64,000 nucleotides of DNA from Natrinema sp. DC36 (GCF_020405225.1 NZ_CP084472.1:3534001-3598000); one strand, 5' to 3'. Counted from the first letter of the stretch, positions 53,702 to 63,709 are shown. Numbers and translations are program-made. Notes: generated by a model not told the origin, from the sequence alone.

Positions 53702-55648
53702 ATGAACTGGCGGGATGCCGAACGAGAGTACGAGGACGAGGTCATCGGGGAGACGACGCTCGCCCGGATGTTCGAGGAATCGGCCGAACGGAATTCGAAT
53801 CGGCCGGCCCAGAAGTACAAGGGTGGAATCTACGAGCGGTCGCTGACCGACTCGGTCCTGCCCGCCGCCACGCCCGGCGAGTTCCGGACCATCTCCTACG
53901 CGGAGATGCGCGATATCGTCCGGACGCTTTCGGCCGGCTTTCGCGAGTTAGGGGTCGAGACGGGGGATCGGGTCGGTCTCTTCGCGAACACCCGGATGGA
54001 GTGGGCCCAGTGCGATTTCGCACTGCTCTCCGCCGGCGCGGTCATCACCACCGTCTACACGAGCTCCTCGCCCGATCAGGTCGAGTACCTGCTCGACGAT
54101 CCCGACGCCGACGGCGTCGTCGTCGAGAACGAGGAGTTGCTCGAGAACGTTCTCGCGGTCGAGGACGAACTCGATCTCGAGTTCATCGTCTCGATTGACG
54201 AAATCGACGGCTACGACGACCGCGACGATATCCTCACTCTCGGCGACGTCTACGCCAGCGGAGAGGAGACCTTCGACCTCGAGGCCTACGAGGCGCGAAT
54301 CGAGGAGACGGAGCTGGACGACCTCGCGAGCCTGATCTACACCAGCGGGACGACGGGCCAGCCCAAGGGAGTGCAGCTGACTCACAAGAACTTCCGGTCG
54401 AACGTCAACGGTATCCGGAAACGCTTCGCGCCGCGCCCGGACAAGGGAGACGACGTCCCGACGTTGGACGAGGAGTCGCTGGCGATGTCGTACCTGCCGC
54501 TGGCGCACGTCTTCGAGCGGACGGCCGGTCACTTCGTCCTGTTCGCGAGCGGTGCCTGCGTCGCCTACGCCGAGAGTCCGGACACGCTGCAGGAGGACTT
54601 CAGTACCGTCAGCCCGACGACGGCGACGAGCGTGCCTCGCGTCTACGAGAAGATCTACGACGGCATCCGCGAGCAGGCCAGCGAGTCGGGCGCGAAAGAG
54701 CGGATCTTCGAGTGGGCCACGGACGTCGGCGTCAAGTATCAGCAGGCCGACTCCCCGGGGCCGATCCTGACGGCCAAACAGGCGCTGGCGGACAAACTCG
54801 TCTTCTCGACGGTCCGCGAGGCGCTGGGCGGCGAGATCGAACTGCTCATCAGCGGCGGCGGGAGCCTCTCGCCGGAACTCTGTCGGCTCTACCACGCGAT
54901 GGGACTCCCCATCTACGAGGGGTACGGCCTGACCGAGACCTCGCCGGTCGTCTCGACGAATCCGACGGACGCCGTGAAGATCGGCACGATCGGCGCGCCG
55001 CTGGTCAACGTCGACGTGACAGTCGACGAGACCGTCGCCGATCAGGAGGCCTTCGCCGACGACCCCGGCGAGGTCGGCGAACTCCTCGTGAAGGGACCGA
55101 ACGTTACGCAGGGCTACTGGGACAAGCCCGGCGCGACGCAGGGCGCGTTCACGGAGGAGGGGTGGTTCCGCACCGGCGACATCATCCACCTGCGGCCCGA
55201 CGGTTACCTCGAGTTCCGCGACCGAATCAAACAGATCATCGTTCTCTCGACGGGGAAGAACGTCGCGCCCGGTCCGCTTGAGGACGCCTTCGCCGCGAGC
55301 GAGGTCGTCGAGCAGGCGATGGTCGTCGGTGACGGCGAGAAGTTCATCGGCGCGTTGCTGGTCCCCAACACGGCGCACGTCCGTGAGTGGGCCGAGAAAG
55401 AGGGGATCGACCTGCCCGACGATCCCGACGCGATGTGTGACGACGAGCGCGTCCGCGACCACATCCAGCAGGAGGTCGACCGGGTCAACCAGAACTTCGA
55501 GAAACACGAGACGATCAAGCGATTCGAACTCGTGCCCCAGGAGTTCACCGAGGAAAACGACATGCTCACCCCGACGATGAAGAAGAAGCGCCGGGTCATC
55601 CTCGAGCGGTTCGAGGACCGCGCGAATCGGATCTACGAGGACGACTGA
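53702..55648 (+). CDS. fadD: Long-chain fatty acid--CoA ligase (AMP-forming)
   Basis: 648 aa. It activates fatty acids to acyl-CoA through an acyl-adenylate. The P-loop LIYTSGTTGQPKG is at about 211-223, then YEGYGLTETSPV, the hinge GWFRTGDI...DRIKQIIVLSTGKNVAPGPLE, and the C-terminal domain. The length suits the long-chain subgroup. Cytoplasmic or membrane-associated; together with the thiolase at 62.4 kb it points to beta-oxidation or acyl turnover. Confidence 0.9.
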   Translation: MNWRDAEREYEDEVIGETTLARMFEESAERNSNRPAQKYKGGIYERSLTDSVLPAATPGEFRTISYAEMRDIVRTLSAGFRELGVETGDRVGLFANTRMEWAQCDFALLSAGAVITTVYTSSSPDQVEYLLDDPDADGVVVENEELLENVLAVEDELDLEFIVSIDEIDGYDDRDDILTLGDVYASGEETFDLEAYEARIEETELDDLASLIYTSGTTGQPKGVQLTHKNFRSNVNGIRKRFAPRPDKGDDVPTLDEESLAMSYLPLAHVFERTAGHFVLFASGACVAYAESPDTLQEDFSTVSPTTATSVPRVYEKIYDGIREQASESGAKERIFEWATDVGVKYQQADSPGPILTAKQALADKLVFSTVREALGGEIELLISGGGSLSPELCRLYHAMGLPIYEGYGLTETSPVVSTNPTDAVKIGTIGAPLVNVDVTVDETVADQEAFADDPGEVGELLVKGPNVTQGYWDKPGATQGAFTEEGWFRTGDIIHLRPDGYLEFRDRIKQIIVLSTGKNVAPGPLEDAFAASEVVEQAMVVGDGEKFIGALLVPNTAHVREWAEKEGIDLPDDPDAMCDDERVRDHIQQEVDRVNQNFEKHETIKRFELVPQEFTEENDMLTPTMKKKRRVILERFEDRANRIYEDD

Positions 55649-55837
55649 TTTCCGGTGCGATGACGGCCGGCCGTCGCTCCCTCGCGGACCCGATCGGGAG
55701 TGACGGCTGGGGACTCGTATCGACCACGTTGTGGCCGTTTCTCAGAGGAGTTAACCCACTGGAGTGATTCTGTCGAGACGAATGGACATGGCAGTAGCGT
55801 CGTGGCATCGATCGCCCCCGGGTCGCCAGAGACGACT

Positions 55838-57718
55838 ATGACGGCGGGTGGCGGCGGCGATCTACTCATACTGGTCGCTGCGATTGTCGGACTCGGCGTC
55901 ATCTCGCAGCTGCTGTCGGCCCGATTCCGCGTTCCGAGCGTCCTCTTTCTCATCGCGTCCGGGGTCGCGATCGGGCCGGAAGGACTCGGCGTGTTGACCA
56001 TCGGCTCCTTCGGCGAGAGCGGCCTCTCGACGATCGTCGGGCTCTCGGTCGCCATCATCGTCTTCGAGGGGGCGTTCCACCTCAAGATCAGCAAAATAAA
56101 GGAAGCGCCAACGGCCGTGTTTCGGTTGACGACGATCGGGGCAGCGATCGCGTTTCTGGGTACCGCCGGTGCGGTCCGCTTCTTTCTCGAGGCCGACTGG
56201 GACATCGCGCTGTTGATCGGCGCGCTGCTGATCGCGACCGGCCCGACGGTCGTCACGCCGATCCTGAAGGTCGTTCCCGTCCGAGACCGGGTCGCGGCGA
56301 CCCTCGAGACGGAGGGGATCGTCAACGACGTGACGGCGGCGATCCTCGCGGTCGTACTGTTCAAGTCGATGACGATCCAGGAGATCAACGCGGACGTTTA
56401 TCTGCAACTGTTCGCCGAGCGACTCGGGACGGGGCTGCTCGTCGGCGTCGTCGTCGCGGCTGCCGTCTGGGCCCTCCTCCAGTACGTCGATCTCTCGCCC
56501 GACAACGCGCCGCAGAACGCGCGATTGCTCACCCTGGCGGGGGCGATCATCGCCTTCGGCGCGGCCGATTACGTCTTCGCCGAGGCGGGCGTCGCGGCCG
56601 CGGCGACGGCCGGGCTGATCCTCGGAAACGCCAATCTCCCCTACGAGGACGAGATCGAGGCGTTCAAGGGCGACATTACGCTGCTCGTCCTCTCGTTCGT
56701 CTTCATCACGCTCGCGGCCTTGCTCGAGTTCGATCAGCTGCTCGCACTCGGGCTCGGCGGCGTGGCCGTCGTCGCGATCGTCATGCTCGTCCTGCGGCCG
56801 CTCCTGGTCTTCCTCTCGGCACGCGGCGGCCGATTTACGTTCAGCGAGACGCTCTTCATGAGCGCCGTCGGCCCGCGGGGGATCATTCCGGCGTCGGTCG
56901 CGACCCTGTTCGCCATCCGGCTGCAGACCGAGGCGGCACCGACGAACCCTGCCGGTGCGGACCTGCTCGTCGGAACCGTCTTCCTCGTTATCCTCGTGAC
57001 GGTCGTCCTCGAGGGCGGCCTGGCCCGGCAGATCGCGGAGAAACTCGACGTGATACCTATGCGTGTACTCATCATCGGCGGCGGCCGCGTCGGCCGCTCG
57101 CTGGCAGAACGACTGGAAGCGCGCGGCGAAAACGTGGTCCTGATCGAGGAGGACCTTGCGGCCCTCGAGGACCTTCGCAACGACGGGTTCACCGCCCGTC
57201 AGGGCGACGGGACCGATGTCGAGGTGTTGCGCGAGGCCGGCGCGGAGAACGCTCGGATCGTCGTCGCGGCAACCGGCGACGACGACGTGAACCTCCTCGT
57301 GGCACAGCTCGCGCAGTCGAACTTCGACGTTCAGACGGTGATCGCCCGCGCGAACAACCCGTCGAACGCGTCGGCGTTCGAGGATCTCGGCGTCGAGACG
57401 ATCTCGGCCGCCGAATCGACCGCGTGGGCGATCGACAACGTGATCGAACGGCCCGCGCTCTCGAACTGGATGTCGGAACTCGGTCGCTCCGGGGACGTCC
57501 AGGAGGTCGAGATCACCGACGAGTCCCTCGTCGGAAAGACGGTCGTCGATGTCGGCAGCGAACTCCCGGGTGGCGTCCTCATCGCGCTCGTGAGTCGGAA
57601 CGGGACCAACGAAGTTCCGTCCGCCGATGTCGTACTGCAAGAGGGCGATCACATCACGCTCATCGGCCGGACCGAGGCGGTTCGCGAGGCCATCGAACAG
57701 TGCGGAACGCCGGTGTAG
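55838..57718 (+). CDS. CPA-type Na+/H+ (or K+/H+) antiporter fused to TrkA-N/TrkA-C
   Basis: 626 aa. An NhaP/KefB-like membrane part with about 12 helices comes first (about 1-405; LIATGPTVVTPIL and EGIVNDVTAAILAVVLF are typical ion-site segments). A TrkA-N nucleotide-binding domain follows (about 408-530, MRVLIIGGGRVGRSLAERL), then a TrkA-C domain to the end. NAD(H) or another nucleotide probably gates transport. The ATG at 55838 was chosen because the first helix follows at once; the longer frame upstream is not hydrophobic. Confidence 0.88.
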   Translation: MTAGGGGDLLILVAAIVGLGVISQLLSARFRVPSVLFLIASGVAIGPEGLGVLTIGSFGESGLSTIVGLSVAIIVFEGAFHLKISKIKEAPTAVFRLTTIGAAIAFLGTAGAVRFFLEADWDIALLIGALLIATGPTVVTPILKVVPVRDRVAATLETEGIVNDVTAAILAVVLFKSMTIQEINADVYLQLFAERLGTGLLVGVVVAAAVWALLQYVDLSPDNAPQNARLLTLAGAIIAFGAADYVFAEAGVAAAATAGLILGNANLPYEDEIEAFKGDITLLVLSFVFITLAALLEFDQLLALGLGGVAVVAIVMLVLRPLLVFLSARGGRFTFSETLFMSAVGPRGIIPASVATLFAIRLQTEAAPTNPAGADLLVGTVFLVILVTVVLEGGLARQIAEKLDVIPMRVLIIGGGRVGRSLAERLEARGENVVLIEEDLAALEDLRNDGFTARQGDGTDVEVLREAGAENARIVVAATGDDDVNLLVAQLAQSNFDVQTVIARANNPSNASAFEDLGVETISAAESTAWAIDNVIERPALSNWMSELGRSGDVQEVEITDESLVGKTVVDVGSELPGGVLIALVSRNGTNEVPSADVVLQEGDHITLIGRTEAVREAIEQCGTPV

Positions 57719-57852
57719 TCGCCGTCGAATTCTCCGTTACGCAGTCGACACTGGCGCGACGTTCGGTCCGTAGGGCTCGGCAACCCCACAGTTTTCGTCC
57801 AGTAACGCACGCTCGAGCCCGTTTCCGACGACTCGAGCGGGCGGCGTCGAGC

Positions 57853-58266
57853 TCAGGTCGCGACGAGTCCGACAGCGACCACCGCGAGCGCCAGCCCGGC
57901 CACGTTCGTCGCGGTGAGCTGTGCGTCGAAGTAGAAGACGCCGACGATCGCCGGGACCACGAAGTAGAGCGCGGCGACCGCCGAGACGATGGCCATGTTT
58001 CCGCGGGCGAGCCCGGTGTAGAAGCAGATGGAGCCGGCCGCGAGGAACGTGCCGGAGACGAGCGCGAAGCCGACGTCGACCCGGGTTCCGGTGATCGGCC
58101 GGCGAAGCGAGAGCACGTAGCCGCCGGCGATGACGAGACTCGCGACGTACGAGAGGAAGACGGCGTTGACGGGCGAGAGCGATCGGGTCGCGACGCCACC
58201 GGCCACTGCCCAGCCCCCGTAGAGGAGCAACGCGGCGAGTGCGAACAGAATTGCCGTGCTGACCAT
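57853..58266 (-). CDS. One-repeat EamA/DMT family transporter
   Basis: 137 aa with four to five membrane helices (ILFALAALLLYGGWAVAGG, AVFLSYVASLVIAGGYVL, FALVSGTFLAAGSICFYTGL, IVSAVAALYFVVPAIVGVFYF, ATNVAGLALAVVAVGLVAT). Full-length EamA proteins have two such repeats, so this subunit probably works as a dimer, like EmrE-type transporters. Substrate unknown. It lies in the convergent gap after the antiporter. Confidence 0.75.
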   Translation of the reverse strand: MVSTAILFALAALLLYGGWAVAGGVATRSLSPVNAVFLSYVASLVIAGGYVLSLRRPITGTRVDVGFALVSGTFLAAGSICFYTGLARGNMAIVSAVAALYFVVPAIVGVFYFDAQLTATNVAGLALAVVAVGLVAT

Positions 58267-58341
58267 GGGTGCGGCTTCTTCGTGATCCCGAAAAACGTTC
58301 CGTTCGCGAGGAGCGTCTCCCGTCGCCGCCGCGACCGCAGC

Positions 58342-58935
58342 TCAGGCTTCGTTCGACGGCCGGTGCTCGGCTTCGCCGGGGAGGATGTCGCCCAGCGAGC
58401 CGCCGATTGCCATCGCGGTGAAGACGACCGACACCTGACAGAGGTTGACCCACGGCTCGTCCCACGACACCCGGCCCCACAGCGTCATCAACCCCGACGC
58501 GGTCGCGAACGCGATCAGCAACACCCAGACGGGCCGGCGCGGGATCAGACCGAAGTAGGGATTGTGGATCTGGACCTCCCGGAAGTCGGCGACGTAGAGG
58601 ATGCCGACGACGAGCGCGGCCGTAAACACGAGGTTAACCAGCAACAGCGCCGGGTGGGTCGCGAGGAACGCGCCGATGCTCGCGACGCCGTCCTCGACCA
58701 GCATCGGTAACCCGATGATGACGCTGCCCACGAACGCCTCGGCCTTGTCCTTCCGGGTGAATCCGGTGATGACTTTCTCCACCGTCGGACTGTGCGAGAG
58801 CCGGCTGACCAGCCGCATCGTCCGGTGGACCTCCGTCCGTTCGTCGGCCGTATCGACCGTCTCCTCGAGGGTCTCGAGTTGCTCGTACACGTCGTCGATG
58901 GTCGTCTCCTCGAGTGGCTGATCCGGCCGCGACAT
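58342..58935 (-). CDS. DUF2391 family membrane protein
   Basis: 197 aa. After a polar helical N-terminus (YEQLETLEETVDTADERTEVH) come four membrane segments between about 75 and 185 (AFVGSVIIGLPMLVEDG, ALLLVNLVFTAALVVGILYV, PVWVLLIAFATASGLMTLWG, LCQVSVVFTAMAIGGSLGDIL). Matches the family known as DUF2391/TIGR02587; function unknown. TATA GGCTTTATC at 58960-58968 lies 25-33 nt before the chosen ATG. Confidence 0.8.
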   Translation of the reverse strand: MSRPDQPLEETTIDDVYEQLETLEETVDTADERTEVHRTMRLVSRLSHSPTVEKVITGFTRKDKAEAFVGSVIIGLPMLVEDGVASIGAFLATHPALLLVNLVFTAALVVGILYVADFREVQIHNPYFGLIPRRPVWVLLIAFATASGLMTLWGRVSWDEPWVNLCQVSVVFTAMAIGGSLGDILPGEAEHRPSNEA

Positions 58936-59090
58936 GCACGGGACCAGACGCCACGAATAGATAAAGCCAGTCCACCGCTGTCGATGCCGCCGACAGCCGG
59001 TCTTCGAACCTCGTTCGAATCCGCTCGTACCGGTCGGACACGCCCGAAAAACCGACACCGTTTTGCGGCCGTACCTACCAGTATGGTACT

Positions 59091-60776
59091 ATGAAACACG
59101 TACGAGGACCGCTGTGTTCGATCGACGTCGGCGAGCGAACGGCCGAGACCGAGGAGATCGACGACGTCCTCGAATCAGCTATCGGCGGGCGTGCGCTCGG
59201 GACGAAACTCGCCCACGATCGGATCCCGTTCGACGCCGATCCGCTGGGGGCCGACAACCGGCTGTACTTCGCGACGGGGCCGCTCCAGCACTCGACGATG
59301 AGCTTCACCGGACGGATGTCGGCGACCGGCGTCTCGCCGCTTACTGACGGATTGCTCTCTTCGAACGCTGGCGGCTTCCTCTCGCGGAACTTCACCGGGA
59401 CCGGCTACAGCGCCGTCGAGATCATCGGCTCGAGCGACGAACTGGTCATCGTCCACGTTACGGACGAGGGCGTGGAGTTCGAGGCAGTTCCGGAACTCGA
59501 GGAGGCCACCGTCCCCGAGACCTGCGAGTACATCGAGGACGAACACGGCCTCGGCTCGGAGCACACGACGGTCATCGGCCCCGCGGGCGAGAATCGGGTC
59601 CGCTACGCTTCGATCATGACTTCCGAGGAACGGGCCTTCGGCCGCGGCGGCCTCGGTGCCGTCCTCGGGTCGAAGAACGTCAAGGCGATCACCTTCGACG
59701 GCGACTCGACCCGCGAGGTCGAGATCCCGCCGCTCCAGATGGAGATCCACGGCGAGGCCGCCCAGGCCGAGCATCCGATGAAAGCGCAGGGGACCACCTC
59801 GGTCGCGGAGTACGCGAACATGGTCGAGGCCCTGCCGAGCTACTACTTCTCCGAACTCTCCTTCGAGGGGATCGACGGGATCAGCGGCGACCGCGTCGAG
59901 GAGAAGAAGTACAAGAAGGGGACCTGCTCGTCGTGTGCGTTCGCGTGCAAACTGCCGACGCGAGACGAGGAGTCCGGCCTCGAGACCGAGGGCCCGGAGT
60001 ACGAGACGCTGATGGCCTTCGGCTCGAACTCGGGCATCGACGATATCGTCGACCTGATGAAGTCGAACAAGCTGTGCGACGTGTACGGGCTGGACACCAT
60101 TTCGGCGGGCGACACCGTCGCAGCCTACCTCGCCAGCGAGGACGAGTTCGGCAACGCCGACCTCATCCACGACCTCGTCGAGAAGATCGCCCACCGCGAG
60201 GGCGTCGGCGACACGCTCGCGGAGGGCGTCGATCGCATCCACGACGAACTGGGCGTCGAGAACTGGTCGGTCAAGGGCATGGAGTTCGCCGCCCACGACG
60301 GCCGCACCCTCAACGGGCAGGGACTGGCCTTCGCCACGTCGAACCGCGGTGCCGACCACATGTACGCCGAGTTCTACCCCTACGAGTACCCGCTCGTCGA
60401 CGCCGACGACGCCTTCGACAAGGAGGGCCTCGAGGACAAACCGCCGAAGGTCGTCGAACTCGAGAACATCAACGCGATCAAGGACAGCGCCGTCCTCTGT
60501 AAGTTCTCGCGTGACTTCGTGACCGACGAGCGCCTCGAGACGCTGCTCGACGCCGACTACGAGGAACTGCTCGCACTCGGCGGCGAGGTCGTCACGCTCG
60601 AGCGTCACTTCAACAACCAGCGCGGCTTCGACCGGGGCGACGATACTCTGCCCTACGAGATCCCGGACTTCGAGCGGGGGCTGGCCGAGTACTACGACGA
60701 ACGGGGCTGGAACGACGACGGGACGGTCCCCGACGCGGCGTTCGAGGGCGGCCACGGCGCGCCGGCCGACGACTGA
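59091..60776 (+). CDS. Aldehyde ferredoxin oxidoreductase family protein
   Basis: 561 aa. It oxidises aldehydes (or related substrates) using a tungsten or molybdenum pterin and a [4Fe-4S] cluster. Cluster ligands: C279, C282 and C286 in CSSCAFACK, and C470 in DSAVLCKFSRD. N-terminal segments STMSFTGRMSATGVSPLTDG and AFGRGGLGAVLGSKNVKAI are typical pterin-binding regions. The substrate cannot be told from sequence. No dedicated ferredoxin gene lies beside it. Confidence 0.88.
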   Translation: MKHVRGPLCSIDVGERTAETEEIDDVLESAIGGRALGTKLAHDRIPFDADPLGADNRLYFATGPLQHSTMSFTGRMSATGVSPLTDGLLSSNAGGFLSRNFTGTGYSAVEIIGSSDELVIVHVTDEGVEFEAVPELEEATVPETCEYIEDEHGLGSEHTTVIGPAGENRVRYASIMTSEERAFGRGGLGAVLGSKNVKAITFDGDSTREVEIPPLQMEIHGEAAQAEHPMKAQGTTSVAEYANMVEALPSYYFSELSFEGIDGISGDRVEEKKYKKGTCSSCAFACKLPTRDEESGLETEGPEYETLMAFGSNSGIDDIVDLMKSNKLCDVYGLDTISAGDTVAAYLASEDEFGNADLIHDLVEKIAHREGVGDTLAEGVDRIHDELGVENWSVKGMEFAAHDGRTLNGQGLAFATSNRGADHMYAEFYPYEYPLVDADDAFDKEGLEDKPPKVVELENINAIKDSAVLCKFSRDFVTDERLETLLDADYEELLALGGEVVTLERHFNNQRGFDRGDDTLPYEIPDFERGLAEYYDERGWNDDGTVPDAAFEGGHGAPADD

Positions 60777-60797
60777 CCGGACCGTCCGATCGCGTTC

Positions 60798-61556
60798 TCA
60801 CTGAATCGGAATTCGCGTCACCGACCGAGCCGGCGTTCTGATCGGAACCGTCGCGGCCGACGCGCCGTCCGCGTTCGCCGACTCGAGTTCCTCGAGCCGT
60901 CGTTCGATACCGTTGTGGTGGCCGGCACCGATAACCGCGACGACGTCGGTTCCCTCCCTGCGGAGCGCGTGGAGTCGCTCCGCCATGGCGCGGTCGCGCC
61001 GGTCGATCAGCACGGCCGCGACTTCGGGGAGGAGCCGCCGCAGGTGGTCGATCGCCGGCTGGACGTCGTCGCCGCTCGTGATCTCCTCGAACGGCAGCGA
61101 TAGCAGTTGCATCTGATCGGCGTACTCCTCGGGTCCCATCGACTGCATCCGGAGCATCGTTTTCGGGATCGTCAGCGGCCCGAGCCGACGGGAGAGGGCC
61201 TGCATGATTTCGTCGATCGGTTCGTCGATGAGCGCGATATCGGTCTCGAGCTCGGCGGCCGTCTCGATCGCCGCCTCCATGTCGGTGTATTCGGGATCGA
61301 GGCCGTACAACCGCACGACCGACCGCTGGAGCGCCCGCAGCGCGCTATAGGCGGCCGCGGTCGGCGGCGGCAGTTCGCGGGTCAGTTCGGCGAGATCCGG
61401 GCCGGTGTCGCCCTCGAGACGTTCGAAACGCGACTCGTCGAGTTCGACGGCGACGAGATCCGGGGCCGTCTCGCGGATCGCCGCTCGGACGCGCCGCCGG
61501 TGCGTCGGTGAGAAGTGAACGCTGGGGACGAGGGTGATGGTTCCGTGGTCCGACAT
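60798..61556 (-). CDS. TraB/GumN family protein
   Basis: 252 aa. Signatures: ITLVPSVHFSPTH near the start, DLVAVELDESRFERL, and the C-terminal VVAVIGAGHHNGIERRL. A long helical middle carries no membrane segment, so this is a soluble version. Family members are putative metal-dependent peptidases related to the EreA/ChaN and pheromone-shutdown proteins. The ATG at 61556 gives MSDHGTITLVPSVH; 12 upstream codons are discarded. Confidence 0.78.
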   Translation of the reverse strand: MSDHGTITLVPSVHFSPTHRRRVRAAIRETAPDLVAVELDESRFERLEGDTGPDLAELTRELPPPTAAAYSALRALQRSVVRLYGLDPEYTDMEAAIETAAELETDIALIDEPIDEIMQALSRRLGPLTIPKTMLRMQSMGPEEYADQMQLLSLPFEEITSGDDVQPAIDHLRRLLPEVAAVLIDRRDRAMAERLHALRREGTDVVAVIGAGHHNGIERRLEELESANADGASAATVPIRTPARSVTRIPIQ

Positions 61557-61664
61557 CCCGTATTCGTTCGTCCGCCAGCGGCTTGAATCCACGACCGCTC
61601 GCGGACCGACCCCGTCGAACCCGTGGGTACGTCGACCCGTGGGTGCTCGAACGCCCGTCGGCGG

Positions 61665-61982
61665 TTACTCGTCGCGCTTTTCCTCGTCGTTCTCCGGCGA
61701 GAGTCGGTCGTCACCGCGCGAGGGCAGCGGCGTGTCGTCGGCTCTCGAGGGATGGACGTTGAAGTTGTGCTCCCGATAGGGGTCGCTCTCCGGATCGTAG
61801 GAGAGTTCACTGCGCTCGAACAGGTAGATAAAGAACCCGATCAGCGGCAGACAAAAGGTGATCGCCGCCCACTTCTTCGGCGGCTCGAGGCCGACCCGTC
61901 CGGCGTCGTAGTAGGCGACGGCGGTGAGCCCGAGGTGCCACAGGAGCGGAATCCCCACGAGTACCGCCAACAGCGGGTCCAT
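61665..61982 (-). CDS. Small conserved membrane protein, hypothetical
   Basis: 105 aa. Two membrane helices (DPLLAVLVGIPLLWHLGLTAVAYY and WAAITFCLPLIGFFIYLFER) are followed by an acidic cytoplasmic tail (EHNFNVHPSRADDT...NDEEKRDE). The arrangement resembles the PLDc_N-type two-helix membrane segment. A GATTTAGG element near 62010-62017 lies 28-35 nt before the ATG at 61982. No function is known. Confidence 0.68.
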   Translation of the reverse strand: MDPLLAVLVGIPLLWHLGLTAVAYYDAGRVGLEPPKKWAAITFCLPLIGFFIYLFERSELSYDPESDPYREHNFNVHPSRADDTPLPSRGDDRLSPENDEEKRDE

Positions 61983-62401
61983 ACGCCTATGCACGCGCTC
62001 GAGGCACCTAAATCGCTGGTTGCTCGCTCGAGGTGATCGGTTCGTTCTCGGCGGCTCGAGTGCTAACAGGAGGTGGAACGCACTGCCGTACTCGGATGAG
62101 GAGGCGAGTGTTCTACCGGATTCAGATGAGGAAAGCGGCGTGTTCTGCTATCGTGGCGACAGGGAATCGCCACGCCCTCCCCAACCGATTCGCTCACTGC
62201 TCACGGTTCCCGTCGGTCACCGTTCGCTAGCGAGGGATTCACTCCGTTCATCCCTCGCATCGCTCGCTCATCCCTCGCACGGCTTTGAGCCGCGTTCGCT
62301 TTCGCTCACTGCGGCTCAGCGCGCGCCACCGCGCGTGGATTGATCCCGTTGTATCGTCTATTCCGCCCGAAAGAATCGCAAAACCGGATCGGTCGGCTGC
62401 C
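61983..62401. other. 419-bp intergenic region with repeat copy 3
   Basis: It separates the start of the small membrane-protein gene from the end of the thiolase gene. 62142-62343 is the third copy of the dispersed repeat; just before it, GATGAGGA and GTGTTCT recur twice about 30 bp apart. No gene seen. Confidence 0.7.
62142..62343 (+). repeat. Dispersed intergenic repeat, copy 3
   Basis: Head TTCTGCTATCGTGGC, GGAATCGCCACGCCCTCCCC; tail GCTCAGCGCGCGCCACCGC. Same orientation as the copies near 5.7 and 12.6 kb. The middle holds an internal duplication of a CATCCCTCGCA-type stretch. Confidence 0.75.
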
Positions 62402-63538
62402 TTAGTTGACGTCGAACTCGATCGCCGCGCCCTGACCGAAGCCGACGCAGAGCGTCGCCAGCCCGAGGCCGCCGCCGCGCTTCTGGAGTTCGTTGATCAG
62501 CGTAACCGGCAGCCGTGCGCCGGAGGCTCCGAGCGGGTGCCCGATCGCGATCGCACCGCCGTTGACGTTGAAGATGTCGGGGTCGATACCGAGTTCGTCG
62601 CGGGAGTACAGCGACTGGCTCGCGAACGCCTCGTTGAGTTCGACCAGATCGTACTCGTCGATGTCGCGGCCGTTGCGCTCGAGTAGCCCCTTCGTCGCCG
62701 GGACCGGACCGATGCCCATGACGGTGGGGTCGACGCCGGCGACGTTGTTCATGCCGACCTCGGCCATGATCTCGAGATCGTGTTCCTCGGCGAAGGCCTC
62801 GCTCGTGATGAGCAGGGCGGACGCGCCGTCGGAGATCTGGGAGGCGTTCCCGGGCGTGACGGAGCCGTCCTCCTTGAAGACGGTCGGCAGCTCGGCGAGC
62901 TTTTCGGCGGTGGTGCCGGGGCGGAGGCCCTCGTCTTCCTCGACGGTGCCGTCCTCGGTCTCGATCGGAACGATCTCGTCGTCGAAGCGGCCCTCTTCGG
63001 TGGCTTCGACCGCGCGCTGCTGGCTGCGGGCGGCGTACTCGTCCTGTTCCTCGCGGCTGACGCCGTACTCCTCGGCGACCTTCTCGGCGGTCATTCCCAT
63101 CTGAAGATCGCCGAGATCGTACAGTTCGGCCAGCTTGGGATTGATGCCGTCGAAGCCGCCGCCCATCGGGACGCGGCTCATGTTCTCGACGCCGCCGGCG
63201 ATGATCGCGTCGCGGTTGCCGGCCGCGACGGCGTCGGAGGCGGAGATGACGGCCTGCATCGAGGAGGCACACCAGCGGTTGATCGTCGTCGCCGGCACGC
63301 TCTCGCCGAGCTCCGAGAGCAGGGCGATGACGCGGGCAAGGTTGTTGTCCTGTTCGCCGCGCTGCTGGGCACAGCCCCACATCAGGTCGTCGACCTCCTC
63401 GCCGGAGAGGCCTGTTTCGGCCAGGATTTCGTCGATTAGCGGCACCGAGAGCGATTCACTTCGAACGTCGGCGAACACGCCGTCTTCTTTCCCCTGTGGC
63501 GTTCGTACTGCTTTCACGACGACTGGCGTCTGTGACAT
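62402..63538 (-). CDS. Thiolase (acetyl-CoA C-acyltransferase)
   Basis: 378 aa. The nucleophilic Cys90 is in NRWCASSMQA. The C-terminal His motif GGAIAIGHPLGASGAR and the second active cysteine LCVGFGQGAAIEF are present. It cleaves 3-ketoacyl-CoA or condenses acetyl-CoA. There is no OB-fold partner gene here, so it is a classical thiolase rather than the archaeal HMG-CoA-pathway type. TATA GATTTAAG at 63563-63570 lies 25-32 nt before the ATG. Confidence 0.93.
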   Translation of the reverse strand: MSQTPVVVKAVRTPQGKEDGVFADVRSESLSVPLIDEILAETGLSGEEVDDLMWGCAQQRGEQDNNLARVIALLSELGESVPATTINRWCASSMQAVISASDAVAAGNRDAIIAGGVENMSRVPMGGGFDGINPKLAELYDLGDLQMGMTAEKVAEEYGVSREEQDEYAARSQQRAVEATEEGRFDDEIVPIETEDGTVEEDEGLRPGTTAEKLAELPTVFKEDGSVTPGNASQISDGASALLITSEAFAEEHDLEIMAEVGMNNVAGVDPTVMGIGPVPATKGLLERNGRDIDEYDLVELNEAFASQSLYSRDELGIDPDIFNVNGGAIAIGHPLGASGARLPVTLINELQKRGGGLGLATLCVGFGQGAAIEFDVN

Positions 63539-63677
63539 ATACTACCGAACATCCCTCACGAACTTAAATCCGGTCGAACTCTCATTCATACGCGAGCCGT
63601 TTACGGTCGGTAGCGACCGCGAGCCTCGAGTGACACGGTACTGCCGCCGTCCGACGGTCGAACTCGCTCGAGAACAA

Positions 63678-63685
63678 CCCTTATC
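63678..63685 (+). promoter_or_regulatory. TATA box of the gene at the right edge
   Basis: CCCTTATC, 25-32 nt before the ATG at 63710; it supports that short-looking frame as a real gene start. Confidence 0.5.
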
Positions 63686-63709
63686 TCGGATTGCTGGTAA
63701 TACGCGGGC

